Source of the DNA: Archilochus colubris
Taxonomy: Eukaryota; Chordata; Aves; Apodiformes; Trochilidae
Length of the DNA stretch: 64,000 nucleotides
Assembly (NCBI GenBank): GCA_023079485.1
Contig: CM041097.1
Coordinates: 20,877,158 to 20,941,157, forward strand
Reading direction: 5' to 3'
Shown: positions 53,930 through 63,798 of the stretch, one piece after another
Numbering within the stretch: position 1 is the first letter of the stretch
How the letters are laid out: every line of letters starts with the position of its first letter
Program-made: the position numbers and the translations under genes
The notes under the pieces: model-generated
Told to the model about the DNA's origin: nothing
What the model saw: only the letters and a program-made list of their open reading frames with translations
Databases searched by the model: none

Positions 53930-54329
53930 AGTTTTGGAAGTTTTGCACAGTCCTGACTGTGTTGTTTGTGTCTGGTGCCCAGGGGAGCCCCAGTGAGTCC
54001 CGGTGTTCAGTGCTGGGTATCTGCAGCAGGTCCTGGTTCTGTGGGACCCTCCTGCTCCTGCCTCACCCGGCAGGCTAAGGCCCGGCTGGCTCCGTGCTGC
54101 TGGTACCGCTGTTGTAAAGGAAAACGAAGCTCAAGGACATTTTAAGCCCTTACACGCGCATTTTGAAGTGTTTTGGGGCTTTTTTCCCCGAGCAAAGCTC
54201 GGACTGTGCCTGGTGGAACTGGAGTCAGCCCCGCATGGAGACAGGACCAGCGCAGAGGCGACCACCGGAGCGACGGGACTGGGGTTGGAGCAGCTGATCT
54301 GCAGCGGTCCCGTCCAACCCAATTACTCC

Positions 54330-54501
54330 GTGATTTGGCGGTGTCCAGCACCCAGGGAGCGTTCCGGGCCGCCCTGCAGCGCATGCGCGGGGAGCAAAGC
54401 GCGTTCCGGTACCGGTAGGCATGCGCGGGATGTGGGTCGCGGCTCCGGTACCGGTACGCATGCGTGGGGCGGTGCCGGCGGGGCGGGGAGTGTCGGCGGC
54501 G
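54330..54501 (+). promoter_or_regulatory. VHL: VHL promoter with tandem NRF1-like sites
   Basis: A perfect NRF1 consensus GCGCATGCGC occurs at 54,379-54,388. Related GCATGCGC occurs at 54,419-54,426 and ACGCATGCGT at 54,457-54,466. Between them the palindrome CCGGTACCGG occurs twice (about 54,407 and 54,445). The arrangement is a tandem unit of 38-39 bp present about 2.3 times. There is no TATA box. NRF1 sites are common in housekeeping CpG promoters; their use here is inferred. Confidence 0.7.
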
Positions 54502-55377
54502 ATGGCGCCGCCGGGGCCCGGGGACGGCGGGCCCTGCCTGCGCTCCATCAACACCGGAGAGTTCTCCGAGGTCGTCTTCAACAACCGCAGCCCCCGCTTC
54601 GTTCTCCCCATCTGGGTGGATTTCGACGGCCGGCCGCGCACCTACCCGGTCCTGCAGCCGCGCACCGGGCGGGTGATGCACAGCTACCGGGGTGGGTGCC
54701 GGGGCGGCGGGGCTGCGGCCGTCCCGCGCTGTAACCACTGCTTCCCCGCACTATAGCGGCTGCCTTCCCGCCCTGTAACAGCTGCCTTCCCTCGCAGGTC
54801 ACCTCTGGCTGTTCCGTGACGCCGGGACGAACGATGGTCTGCTCGTCAACCGGCAGGAGCTCTTCATCGCCGCTCCCAACGTCAACACCGCCGACATCAC
54901 GCTGCCAGGTAAGGCCGAGCCCTGCAGGCCGCCGGGATTTGTGCCTGTGCCCTGTGGACTTCGGTGTAAGGTTCTAGCCAAAAGACGAGTGTTTGAGTGA
55001 CCAAATTTACCTCAGAAATGGGAGGAAATGGTGAGGGTCTCTGTGCGGTGCACTGCACTGATCAGGCCTCCAGTGGGTTCGGAGGGCTCCTCGTGACCCC
55101 ACAAGTTCTTTTGCTCTTTGGGGTGTGCTGAGGATGGCCGTGCTGGAGGTGGCAGCTGAGGAAAGCTCTTGTCTGTCTGTTTGGATCTGCAGTGTTCACT
55201 CTGAAGGAGAGGTGTCTGCAGGTGGTGCGCAGCCTGGTCAAACCCATGGACTACAGGAAGCTGGACATTGTGCGGTCCTTGTATGAAGACCTGGAAGATC
55301 ATCCCGATATTAAGAAGGATCTTCAGAGGCTTTCTCTGGAGAAAAGTGAAACGTTGAGGAATGCAGTTCTGAAATAA
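54502..55377 (+). CDS. VHL: von Hippel-Lindau tumour suppressor, substrate receptor of the CUL2 E3 ligase
   Basis: Three exons, as in human: 54,502-54,691, 54,798-54,908 and 55,193-55,377 (TAA). Spliced length is 486 nt, giving 161 aa. Junction phases match the human gene (exon 1 ends after the first base of the Gly codon in SYRG/HLW). The beta domain keeps the hydroxyproline pocket: Tyr48, Ser61, His65 and Trp67 correspond to human Tyr98, Ser111, His115 and Trp117. The alpha domain keeps the elongin C box [16 protein letters not shown] at residues 103-118. pVHL binds prolyl-hydroxylated HIF-alpha and delivers it to elongin B/C-CUL2-RBX1. The ATG at 54,502 (GCGGCGATGG) has the best context and gives a protein like the human 160-aa p19 form, without the acidic repeat tail. 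In-frame ATGs at 54,421, 54,430 and 54,460 could add up to 27 residues but have weaker context. Four residues are missing relative to human between the beta strands (NTADITLP region). The gene lies in tandem downstream of THUMPD3. Confidence 0.95.
54729..54797 (+). repeat. VHL: Triplicated branch-point/polypyrimidine unit in VHL intron 1
   Basis: The 3' two thirds of the 106-nt intron (54,692-54,797) is three copies of a 22-25 bp unit of form CTGTAAC-x-GCTGCCTTCCC-CGCA (54,729-54,750, 54,751-54,772 and 54,773-54,797). Each contains a pyrimidine run, and copies 1 and 3 contain a branch-point-like TGTAAC. The last copy ends in the acceptor CTCGCAG used by exon 2. Copy 2 holds an extra AG (CTATAG, ending 54,756). 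Confidence 0.8.
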
Positions 55378-58300
55378 GATGATTACTCACTCTGGACTCT
55401 TTAAATAGCAAACTACTGAGTTTGAGCAGGCATAGTCACCCCAAAACCTGACAAGAACTAATGACTGTATTCTAAGTTCTGAAACACAGATTCAGCTCCA
55501 TTGTAGAAAACTTGCTATGGTGGTGAGTCAGATCCGAAAGACTTAGCAGCACGTAGAAGCGCAGCAGGTTCCTGATGGTTCAGTTCTGTTTGCTGTTAGA
55601 AATACTGCAAACTGATGACTTGAGAGGCCTTGTGCAGGTGAAGCTCAGAGAAGTTTTGTTTGCACCATCTGAGAACACTGCATAGGAATATCAGGTCAGG
55701 CCCTATATGAATATTTGGGGAATATTCATAGAGATCAGTTTTCATTGTATTAGAAAGTAAACTAAGGATTAATTTAATCCAGACTCTAATGATTATAAGT
55801 GGCAGGCCAACACCAATAATTTGTTTCTGATAGAATTTCACACTTAGGGCTGTGAATCACAAAGTGTGGGGGGTGTTTGTGTATGCAAGGGTTTCCACCA
55901 CCTCCTTCTGAGGACCTGACCTAAAACATCATGTTGGTGGAAAGATGGTGTGTGTGAATGTCTGGGGTTTTCTCTGCCTTTTGCCTTTTCATTTCTAAAC
56001 CCATGTCCTGTCAGCTCTGAGGCTGACACATTTTTACACAAATCATGTCTTTTATACCTTATTCGTCTGTCATAATTGTATACTTGCTTAGGTGATCTCA
56101 AGGTGATCCAACCTGGTCAGCCGTGTAAACTGGATCCTGGTTCTGGGGCCTGTTTCTCCACAGCTGCTTCCCCATCTGTCCATACAGGCACACCAGGTAG
56201 TGTTGATGGAAGGTGGATGTGCTCAGTCTCACCTTCTCCCCTTGCAGTGCAATAGTTCAGGTCATTATGGGAGACCTTGCTGGGGAGTGTGGAGCAATCA
56301 AGCTGCTGTGTGTCAGCTCATATGAACCTACTGCTAGATCCAGCTCACAGACAGGTCCATGCTTTATTACAGGCTAGATGAGCAGAGAAAACATTTCTGT
56401 GCCTATATTCTGCTCCCCTGTACCTCAGATAGAATGTATGCTGGTGTGAATGTACACACATACCTGAAGGCAGTGCTCCCTTGGGCAGATGTGGGAATTG
56501 TCCACCAGGTAACAGATGCAGTGCTTGTTGGTGTTGGAAACAGGTTGTGAGGGACTCACAGCAGGTAATTTCTGTGGCATATGGTTCTTTCCAGTTACAT
56601 GTTCTAAGAAACAAAGCTATGAAGTTGACTGAGAATATCAACATATTCCGTAAGTATGACATGTCTCCTCTTTTTGTAGATTTGGTTTTCTTGCATACTT
56701 GAAGTGTATGAATTGATCTTTGTCATAAAAATGTAAATCCATATGAAACTTCTTAACTCTCTGTCAGATTCACAGTGCTTGTGACTGTGTGCTTGCATGA
56801 CTGCAATACTCCTGAAAGTTGTTCTGTCTGATCAGTAACAGACACTTGGGGATGTTGCTGCTCAGTTCCTGGAAGCCCCTCTGGTCCAGGGTGCTGCCCT
56901 GTGCTCTTGCAGTGGGGTCCTGCAGATACCTGAGAGAAATTTCTCTCCTGATGTCCTTGTGGTGTTGTGCATTTGATGAATGTGGTAGTACAGGCAGCCA
57001 GTTGCAGAAGACTTGACTCATTTGACTCTGCAGTTTTTCTGTTGGTGTAGTAGGTATTAGGTTTACCAGGTCTGTACATACCACAAACATCCCGTATATT
57101 TCTGATTTATGTGGTGTCTGTGATCTCTTGGGTTGCTTATTAGTGTAACATAAATTTATCCCACTAGTCTGTGATGTCTCCCAGTTACACAGCCAGTGGG
57201 TGATACTTCCCTAGTAGGACATTTATCACAGCTGAAGGATCAGATCCCTTGGATTCTTGTGTTTTAGAGGACAGGAAAGCATACTTACATAGCTGTGATT
57301 TGCCAAAAACAAATGTACAAAAACTGCTGCATGATCTCATCACTCACTGGAATATCCTTTCTTTGCAAAACTTTTAGTTGTATCTACTGAATTCCAAGCC
57401 AGCTTAAATCCTTAGCTAAAGAGAGCTCCTGATAGGCAGCGACCAGCTGTGGATGCTTTGTGCTGATTTGCTTGGTTCAACCTATTTTCTGGGTGACATT
57501 TTCTGTCCTCTCTCTTGCAGAGTGATTTGAGGGTGGTTTGTTGCCACGTAGAAATGAGCCAAAGATATGTCAGGCCCCAGGCTGATGAGAGTGTACCCAG
57601 AGCTGGGTTGTTCTTCAGTGACTGTTTAGCTTAAATTGCATAAAAATGCAGACGTGGTTGTCAGGGCAGAGATCATCATTCAGTCGTGTGCTGTTACCTG
57701 TAGTCGCATCTACACAGTCTCTTTACCACTTTCCCCTGGTCAATTTCTGTTCTACAAGTGAAGCTAATTTAATTCTTAGGAAGTCTGGAGGCATCTGCTC
57801 ACAGAACCCCAAGCAGAAGGTGGCATTTCTCAGAATCTTTGAGGTGTGGGGGTCCTAGGACAGGGATTTTATAAACCCTGCTTCAGTTCTTCAGCACTTC
57901 ATTTAAGCACAGCAGGCCAGCTGCTGCATGCAGACCTAGGCCAGACAGGGACTTCTGGACTCCACACCAGGCAGCTGTCTCTAAGCTAGTCACTGTAACA
58001 TCTGATTTTTAGTACCAAAGTACACTTTTTGAATCTAGCCTCACAAGTTTTTACTATCACGCCAACATGAACTGACTACTCTGCACATCCTCCAAGAGTA
58101 GGGAAGTTCTTTGTTTTAGAAACAACGATCGCCTTTTGCTTAATAGCAAGAGGCAATCTGTGCTTGAAATCTTCCACTTTCCCTAGACAAGATAACAAAA
58201 GAAATTCCACTTCCATTTTGTAGATTAAATTGAGATTTCCAGAGTTATGCAAGAAGTCTGGGAGAGGATGGGACTGAACACAAAGTCTGATGCAAAAGAC

Positions 58301-59390
58301 TGTTGATGCAGTCACCTGCCCTGTTCTTCCTACAGCTGTTTTCTTGTGAGCAGTATTTTATTGTGAATCCTCTAACTACGTAGCTAATTTTAGCTCTCAC
58401 CATCTAAGTGTTGTAAGTGCTGATTTTCCTGTTGACAAATCATGAAAATTTTTTCCATGCATCCGGCTTAAAAACTTGGCAACTTCCTCTCCAAGATGAG
58501 AAGCACTTAAAAACATCTCTCACAAATAGTTGACAACATTTTGTTTTTACAGACCACTGAGTCACACCTGATGTTACATTTGATCCTCTTGCCACAGTCT
58601 GACACCACTCCTAAAGGTCTTTCTGGTTCTTTTTTGTCTTTTTAACCAATATGGCAGTGGTAAACAGTCTTTTGACCTTGTAGCAACAGTAATACCACAA
58701 TTTTCAGCTTTTCCTTGCAATGATGAAATTCATTGTTACCATAATGGTACTTGAAACATTCGTAATTTTTGAGACAAGAAGTGTAGAAAACTATCAAAGT
58801 TTTAAAGTCTAGTACTGAAAACAAGAGCTAGCTGTACTGTAAACTATATGCAGATCAGAAAGCAGTAGTAAGTTAAAGCTCTGAAAGCTTAGGGTACTGT
58901 TTGCAATTAATACAAAAGACCAAGGGGTAAATATGAACAAAAAGAATGGGTTACAACTGTGCATTGCAAACTGCCCCACAGTGTCAGAGATGCAGGTGTG
59001 AGGCTCTCCAGGGAGATTGTTTTGCTAGTGGTATTCGTAGAATGTACACTGGCAAATTATTGTAATATTTTATCAAAATACAAGTATCAAAATTACAAGT
59101 TAAAAGTTTCAAAATGAGCGAAGTTGTTGACTTTAAGGTACATAGTTTAAATCTAACCCTTGACTAGCGAGACCTGGTCCACTTGTATTGTTTTTTGCTC
59201 CTCACTCCCTGCATCTGCTCCTGCAGTAGTGGGTCAGTGGGACGGCCGTGCTGCGGTGCCTGGAGCACCTGCCAGGGCTGGCTGCTCGGGGTCCCTGCCC
59301 CTGGGCCCTCCGTGCCTCTCCTGCCCTCCCTGCTGGCACACGCCGCTTCCCGGGGGCTCCTGAGACCTTTTCGACTTTCTGCACCCGGCG
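55378..59390. other. VHL 3' UTR plus VHL-IRAK2 intergenic DNA
   Basis: No further exon is recognised between the VHL stop and the GC-rich DNA upstream of IRAK2. Mammalian VHL has a 3' UTR of several kilobases, so much of this may be transcribed. I could not identify a convincing AATAAA with a downstream GT-rich element, so the VHL transcript end is unresolved. Short open frames on both strands show no known domain. Confidence 0.6.
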
Positions 59391-59964
59391 TTGTACAGCG
59401 CCCATCCCGGGGCTGCAGGGGGGGTGCTGCTGCCCGAGGTGTCGGTGAGCACCGCGCAGCCTCCTGCCCCGCAGCCCCGGGGGCAGCTGAGCCCGGGACC
59501 CTCGCCGAGTATCGCTCCCGCCTGCCCCGCGCCTGCCAGCGGCCATGGCGCGGCCCGTGGGCGGGAGCGGCTCCGGGAGGCGCAGGAAGCTCCTCCACCT
59601 CCATGGCTGAGACGCGTGGTGTGGCAACCAGGCTGGAGCAATACTCGCCCTTGGAAAAGAAAATCTGATTTGCATTCGGGGCCGCGTCCTGACGTCAGCC
59701 GGAGCGGGAAGCCACCGAGTGACCCTGCCGAGCAGCGCTCGGGGCCGCTCGGCCCTTTCCCCAGCCGGGAGCGAGCCGTGGCGGGGTGGGGACAGCCCGT
59801 CAGGGACAGCCCCTACCAGAAGAGGAAGCTGCTGGAGAAAAGCAGCTCCGCAGCGAGGCAGAGGCTGGCGAGCAGCACTGCCCCGGCCCGGTGTGCACCA
59901 TGTGTGGCCGGTGCTGATGGCCGCGGCGGGGACGAAGGGCTCTGGGGAGAGGGACTGCGAGGCC
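59390..59964 (+). promoter_or_regulatory. IRAK2: GC-rich promoter/5' UTR of IRAK2 with octamer and CRE
   Basis: The stretch is CpG-rich. It contains an exact octamer ATTTGCAT (59,668-59,675) and an exact palindromic CRE TGACGTCA (59,690-59,697), with their starts 22 bp apart and about 270-300 bp upstream of the chosen ATG. Octamer sites bind POU factors (Oct-1/Oct-2) and the CRE binds CREB/ATF. No TATA box is seen. The long open frames on both strands here are CpG-rich stop-free sequence. Confidence 0.6.
59900..59917 (+). CDS. Short upstream ORF of IRAK2 (MCGRC, stop overlaps an ATG)
   Basis: ATG 59,900-59,902 sits in a strong context (CACCATG) and encodes five codons, MCGRC, ending at TGA 59,915-59,917. 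The last A of that stop is the first base of an in-frame IRAK2 ATG (59,917-59,919), giving TGATG. If the mRNA starts upstream this is a regulatory upstream ORF. If transcription starts downstream it is meaningless. Confidence 0.4.
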   Translation: MCGRC

Positions 59965-62900
59965 ATGAGCCTGCAGCAGCCGCCCCTGGGCCTGAGAGGG
60001 GGCAGCGCCCCGGCTCTGTACATCCACAGCATGCCTGCGTGGGTGCTGGAGGATTTCTGCCACAAGATGGACTGCCTGAGTGACTACGACTGGATGCGGT
60101 TCGGTGAGCGGGGACAGCGGGGCTGTGGGCTGGGTCAGGGCTCCCCGAGGCGATGGGACAGCCGTGGGGCAGGACAGCCGTGGGGCAGGACAGCACAGCC
60201 GTGGGGCAGGACAGCCATGACAGCCATGGGTCAGGCCAAGAAGGACGAGAAGCAGAGGCGAGGAACCCACGCAGGACCTCTGTCCGAGTCCTTCCCCAGC
60301 TCCCAGAGGTAACACGTCCTGTGGAGGGGGATTCCCACGCAGCAGGCTGTTTTTGGGATCAAGTGAAGCTTCTGATTAACTGGTGGAATTCCAGACTTCC
60401 GTGTTGCCTTGGCTGCTCCCGGGCAGCCCAGCTCTCCCCTCGCTCCCTGCGGTTTTTCATGCTCCCTCTCCTTTCACACTTGCCTGCCTGCTTTCACAAT
60501 ATCCCCCACAGGTGGTTAGATGTTCCATTTTCTTCTTTCTTCACTTCATGTCTATTCCCTTACACAAGCTGCCCCTATTTTTCCCTGTTCTGTCTTTGAA
60601 ATAAGTATAGAAAGTGTAATCCCTGAGTTTTTAATTCTGTTTTCTGTATCCCCATCCAGACAATTCTAGCACAAATGATTTCTTAGGTGGCATATCTTCC
60701 TTTATTTAACATGGTTGAATTTCACTTTGGACTTCACTAACTGACTGCTGAATAAACTCTTAGTTTTAACCTCCAGTTACACTTGCTGAGTGGGAGACAT
60801 CTCTGCTATCTTCAGATGCATCCAGTTCTATGTCTGATGTCCTCCTAGAGAACATCCCTGTACTGGGGATGGGTCCTACAGCTTCCCCACCATCCCCACA
60901 GGCAGCAGGAAGCTCTGCCTGTCCCTCCCCCAGGGTCAGTGGGATGTGGGTAAGAGAACCCAGAAGGAGACAGCATCCCATGCACACGGAGGAACTGGGA
61001 GATGTTGTGGGGTCATCTTTAGCACCATGTCTCCTGCTCTTAAAAATAGCTGCCTTTCACTGATAGGTTTATCTGACTGTAAATAGCACCCAGATGATTC
61101 AGTGGCTGTTTGGCTTTACCATAGTGTTGGTACTGAGTAATGCAGACAGGAGTGTGCAGTCTCACCACTGACTTCTGTTACCTGTCTTGGAGGAAGCACA
61201 CCAGTAATTTCATCTGAACTTAATTTGGTACAAAGTATTAAGGTGAAGAAAGATTATGGGGGAAATACACCAAAAAGTGTGACTGGGTTTTCCTTCTGGG
61301 TCTCTGATATAACAACATTTTTCCCAGGATAGTCAAAGGAATAAATGGAACATCTTACGTTAGGAACTGAATTTTCTTTTTGTCCACATAGCTAGTTCAT
61401 CATGATCCCTCCTTTTAAAAGTGTGTCTCACACCTTAGCTTTTCTTGCTTGCACCGCCTGTTTTTTTTTCTGGTTCCTAAGCAGAACTCTTTGTTGTCTC
61501 TGTCTCACCAGCTTCCTACGTGATAACAGACCAAACGGAGCTGCGGAAAATCAAGTCCATGGAGAAGACAGGGATCAGCATAACACGAGAGCTGATGTGG
61601 TGGTGGGGGGTGAGGCTGGCAACTGTGCAGCAGCTCCTGGACCTGCTGCAAGGACTGCAGCTCTACCGAGCAGCTCAGGTCATCCTGGACTGTGAGTAGC
61701 TGTCCCTTTCTCCTGCAGGGAGTCTGCCCTGCACCCAAACCTGCTCCAGTCAATCTCTCTTGCTAGCTGAAGAAATTTCTTGCTGGGAGTCTCATGATCA
61801 AAAAATTCTAAAATTTCTGCACTGATTTTCATTTTCTATCAAAATTTGTGGTAGGAAAGGAAGAGGTGACATAGAGGAAGAACCATTGGTCCCTCTGGTT
61901 CCTCATCCTGCTTTTGTAGTGCCCATCCTAGATGCTTCCAGAGATGCTGAAGAGAGGCTGGCTGTGCTCTGAGCCAGGTGTGGTATTTTCATGCATCAGA
62001 CAGGGCTTCATAATGGAGCTTAATTATGAATGGTTTTGTTTTTCATACATAGGAGACTGTAATACAGAGTTCTTCTGATTCCTCAGGGAAACAAACTAAG
62101 CTAATAGGAAGGTGAACTGGAATATGTTTTATCTGTCAGTAATCCAGTAAATTTAGTTGACTGTGACTTCAGGGTTCTGGTTCTGAGGGGACAGATCTAA
62201 AAACAAATTATTGATTTATTTATTAGTCTCTGCATTGAATAAGTCTGATCTAGATACTAGCAAAGCAATAATCCTGGCTGATCATGGTGGTTTTGTGCAT
62301 ATTTGGGAGTAAAGGGTCACTTCCACTTTTGTTCTCTGCCTGTTCACTATTTAGCAGTTGATTCCATAAAGAGAGTTTCTGTGCTCTTACACAACAGAGT
62401 GTAACCTACCACACCTTCAGCTCTGATTAGTGCCAGTCCTTGCCTCCTATTCCTGCCAGAACACATTCTGGGGCCCACCCTTGTTTGTAGCTGGTTTATT
62501 TCAGTGTATTCCTTTACAGAGCTCACTGGCATTTCTGTAGCCCTGCTCCTATAATTCAGATGTTCTGCTGGCAGATTGCTTCCAGGAGAGCTCTTCCTCT
62601 CTTCAGCAGATTCTTGCACTACTCTAGTCCCACTTCTGGGTGACCCTAGTTATAAATTTTTCCATGTCAGTTCTCCAGTGTCAGTAATTACTGGTTGTGT
62701 GATGTAAAGGAATTTGCAAAATTAATAAAAACCTGAAAATGAGAGGGAAGCTTGCAAGAGGGAGGTGATTCTAATTTTAGAGACCTTGAGGTTAAAGTGC
62801 AGGAAGGAAAAGCAAACAACTGCAGAATACAGGGACTGTCATCTTTCACAAAAGGCCTGTGGACTGTTTGGTAGCTAATAAAAAACCTGTAAAAATTTGA

Positions 62901-63798
62901 ATTTTGTATCATTCTGATACAGTAATAAAGAAACATACCTAATTTTTCTGAGGTTTTTTTGGAAGACCCAGTTTCATTCAAACCTACATTTACAGGTAAC
63001 ACTGAAAAAAGTGGATACAAACCCCAAACAGAGGTCAAAGAAAAACCTTACCTGACACAACCATGCCAATTTCTGTCATTAGGAATGACATTCTGATAGA
63101 GGAATTTGTTTCCTGGGAATGAACATGGTTGTAACACTAAAACCACACAACTGACAATCATCCTAAAATATTTAACTGACTGAAACCAAGACATTTGTGT
63201 CACACTTCCTCTCAGTCTCAGACGACCCAGCAAAGAACTAGATGCTAGAACTACAGCTTTCTTTAGATATTTGTGGTTTGGGATCATTGGCTGAAGAATG
63301 TTACATAGAAAATGACAAAGTGAATATGCTGTTATTGCCAAGTCCTTATTTTGAGGGACTATATACCTTTTGCATAATCCTCACTGGTATTTGTTTGAAG
63401 CTATCATTATTATTTTTCAGTTGTAGTTAATGTAATTAATGTGGTCTGAATTTTAATACCAATAGTGTTCTGGCAGTGGGATTCAATCAGGTTGCTTGAA
63501 TGTGCCTTGTAACGTTCATGTTAATTTACAGTCTCTTTTCCTGACTGGGATTATTTCCTGATAACTGATTAGAATGAGACTCTATTTTCTCTGGTAATCT
63601 TCATCTTTCCTTTCTTCTCTTCTCAAGGGACATCAGCCTCTAATATTCCCAACTCTAAAAAAGAAGAGCTGGTAGCACCACCTAAACAGGAGAACATCTC
63701 TTTACCTCCCACAGAAAACAAAAATAAAGAGAGAGAAAACGAGACAAGTCTGTTGCCATCACCAGACTCTTCACATCTGGGAGTATCACCAGCACATG
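59965..63798 (+). CDS. IRAK2: Interleukin-1 receptor-associated kinase-like 2, exons 1-3 (partial, gene continues right)
   Basis: Exons are 59,965-60,103, 61,512-61,691 and 63,628-63,798, with phases 1, 1 and 1 at their ends and GT-AG junctions. Exons 1-2 encode the N-terminal death domain (about residues 20-106). It includes PAWVLEDFCHKMD, SYVITDQTELRKIKSME, ITRELMWWWGVR and LYRAAQVILDW, which follow human IRAK2 closely and differ from IRAK1 and IRAK4. Exon 3 begins the Ser/Pro/Asn-rich linker. The pseudokinase and TRAF6-binding parts lie beyond 64,000. IRAK2 joins MyD88 and IRAK4 in the Myddosome and recruits TRAF6. ATG 59,965 (GAGGCCATGA, G at -3) is chosen. An in-frame ATG at 59,917 would add 16 residues. 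Human IRAK2 starts near the bird PALYIH segment, so both starts give an extended N-terminus. Confidence 0.92.
60158..60235. repeat. 16-bp minisatellite in IRAK2 intron 1
   Basis: The unit ACAGCCGTGGGGCAGG occurs exactly at 60,158-60,173, 60,174-60,189 and 60,195-60,210. A diverged copy lies at 60,220-60,235. It begins 55 bp after the exon 1 donor, and the open frame through it is intronic. Confidence 0.9.

Noticed and set aside
59202..60315. Long open frames (up to 287 codons minus, 230 codons plus) over the IRAK2 upstream region
   Set aside because: CpG-rich, no domain, mutually overlapping. The apparent 197-codon frame containing IRAK2 exon 1 begins at a GTG and continues into intron 1.
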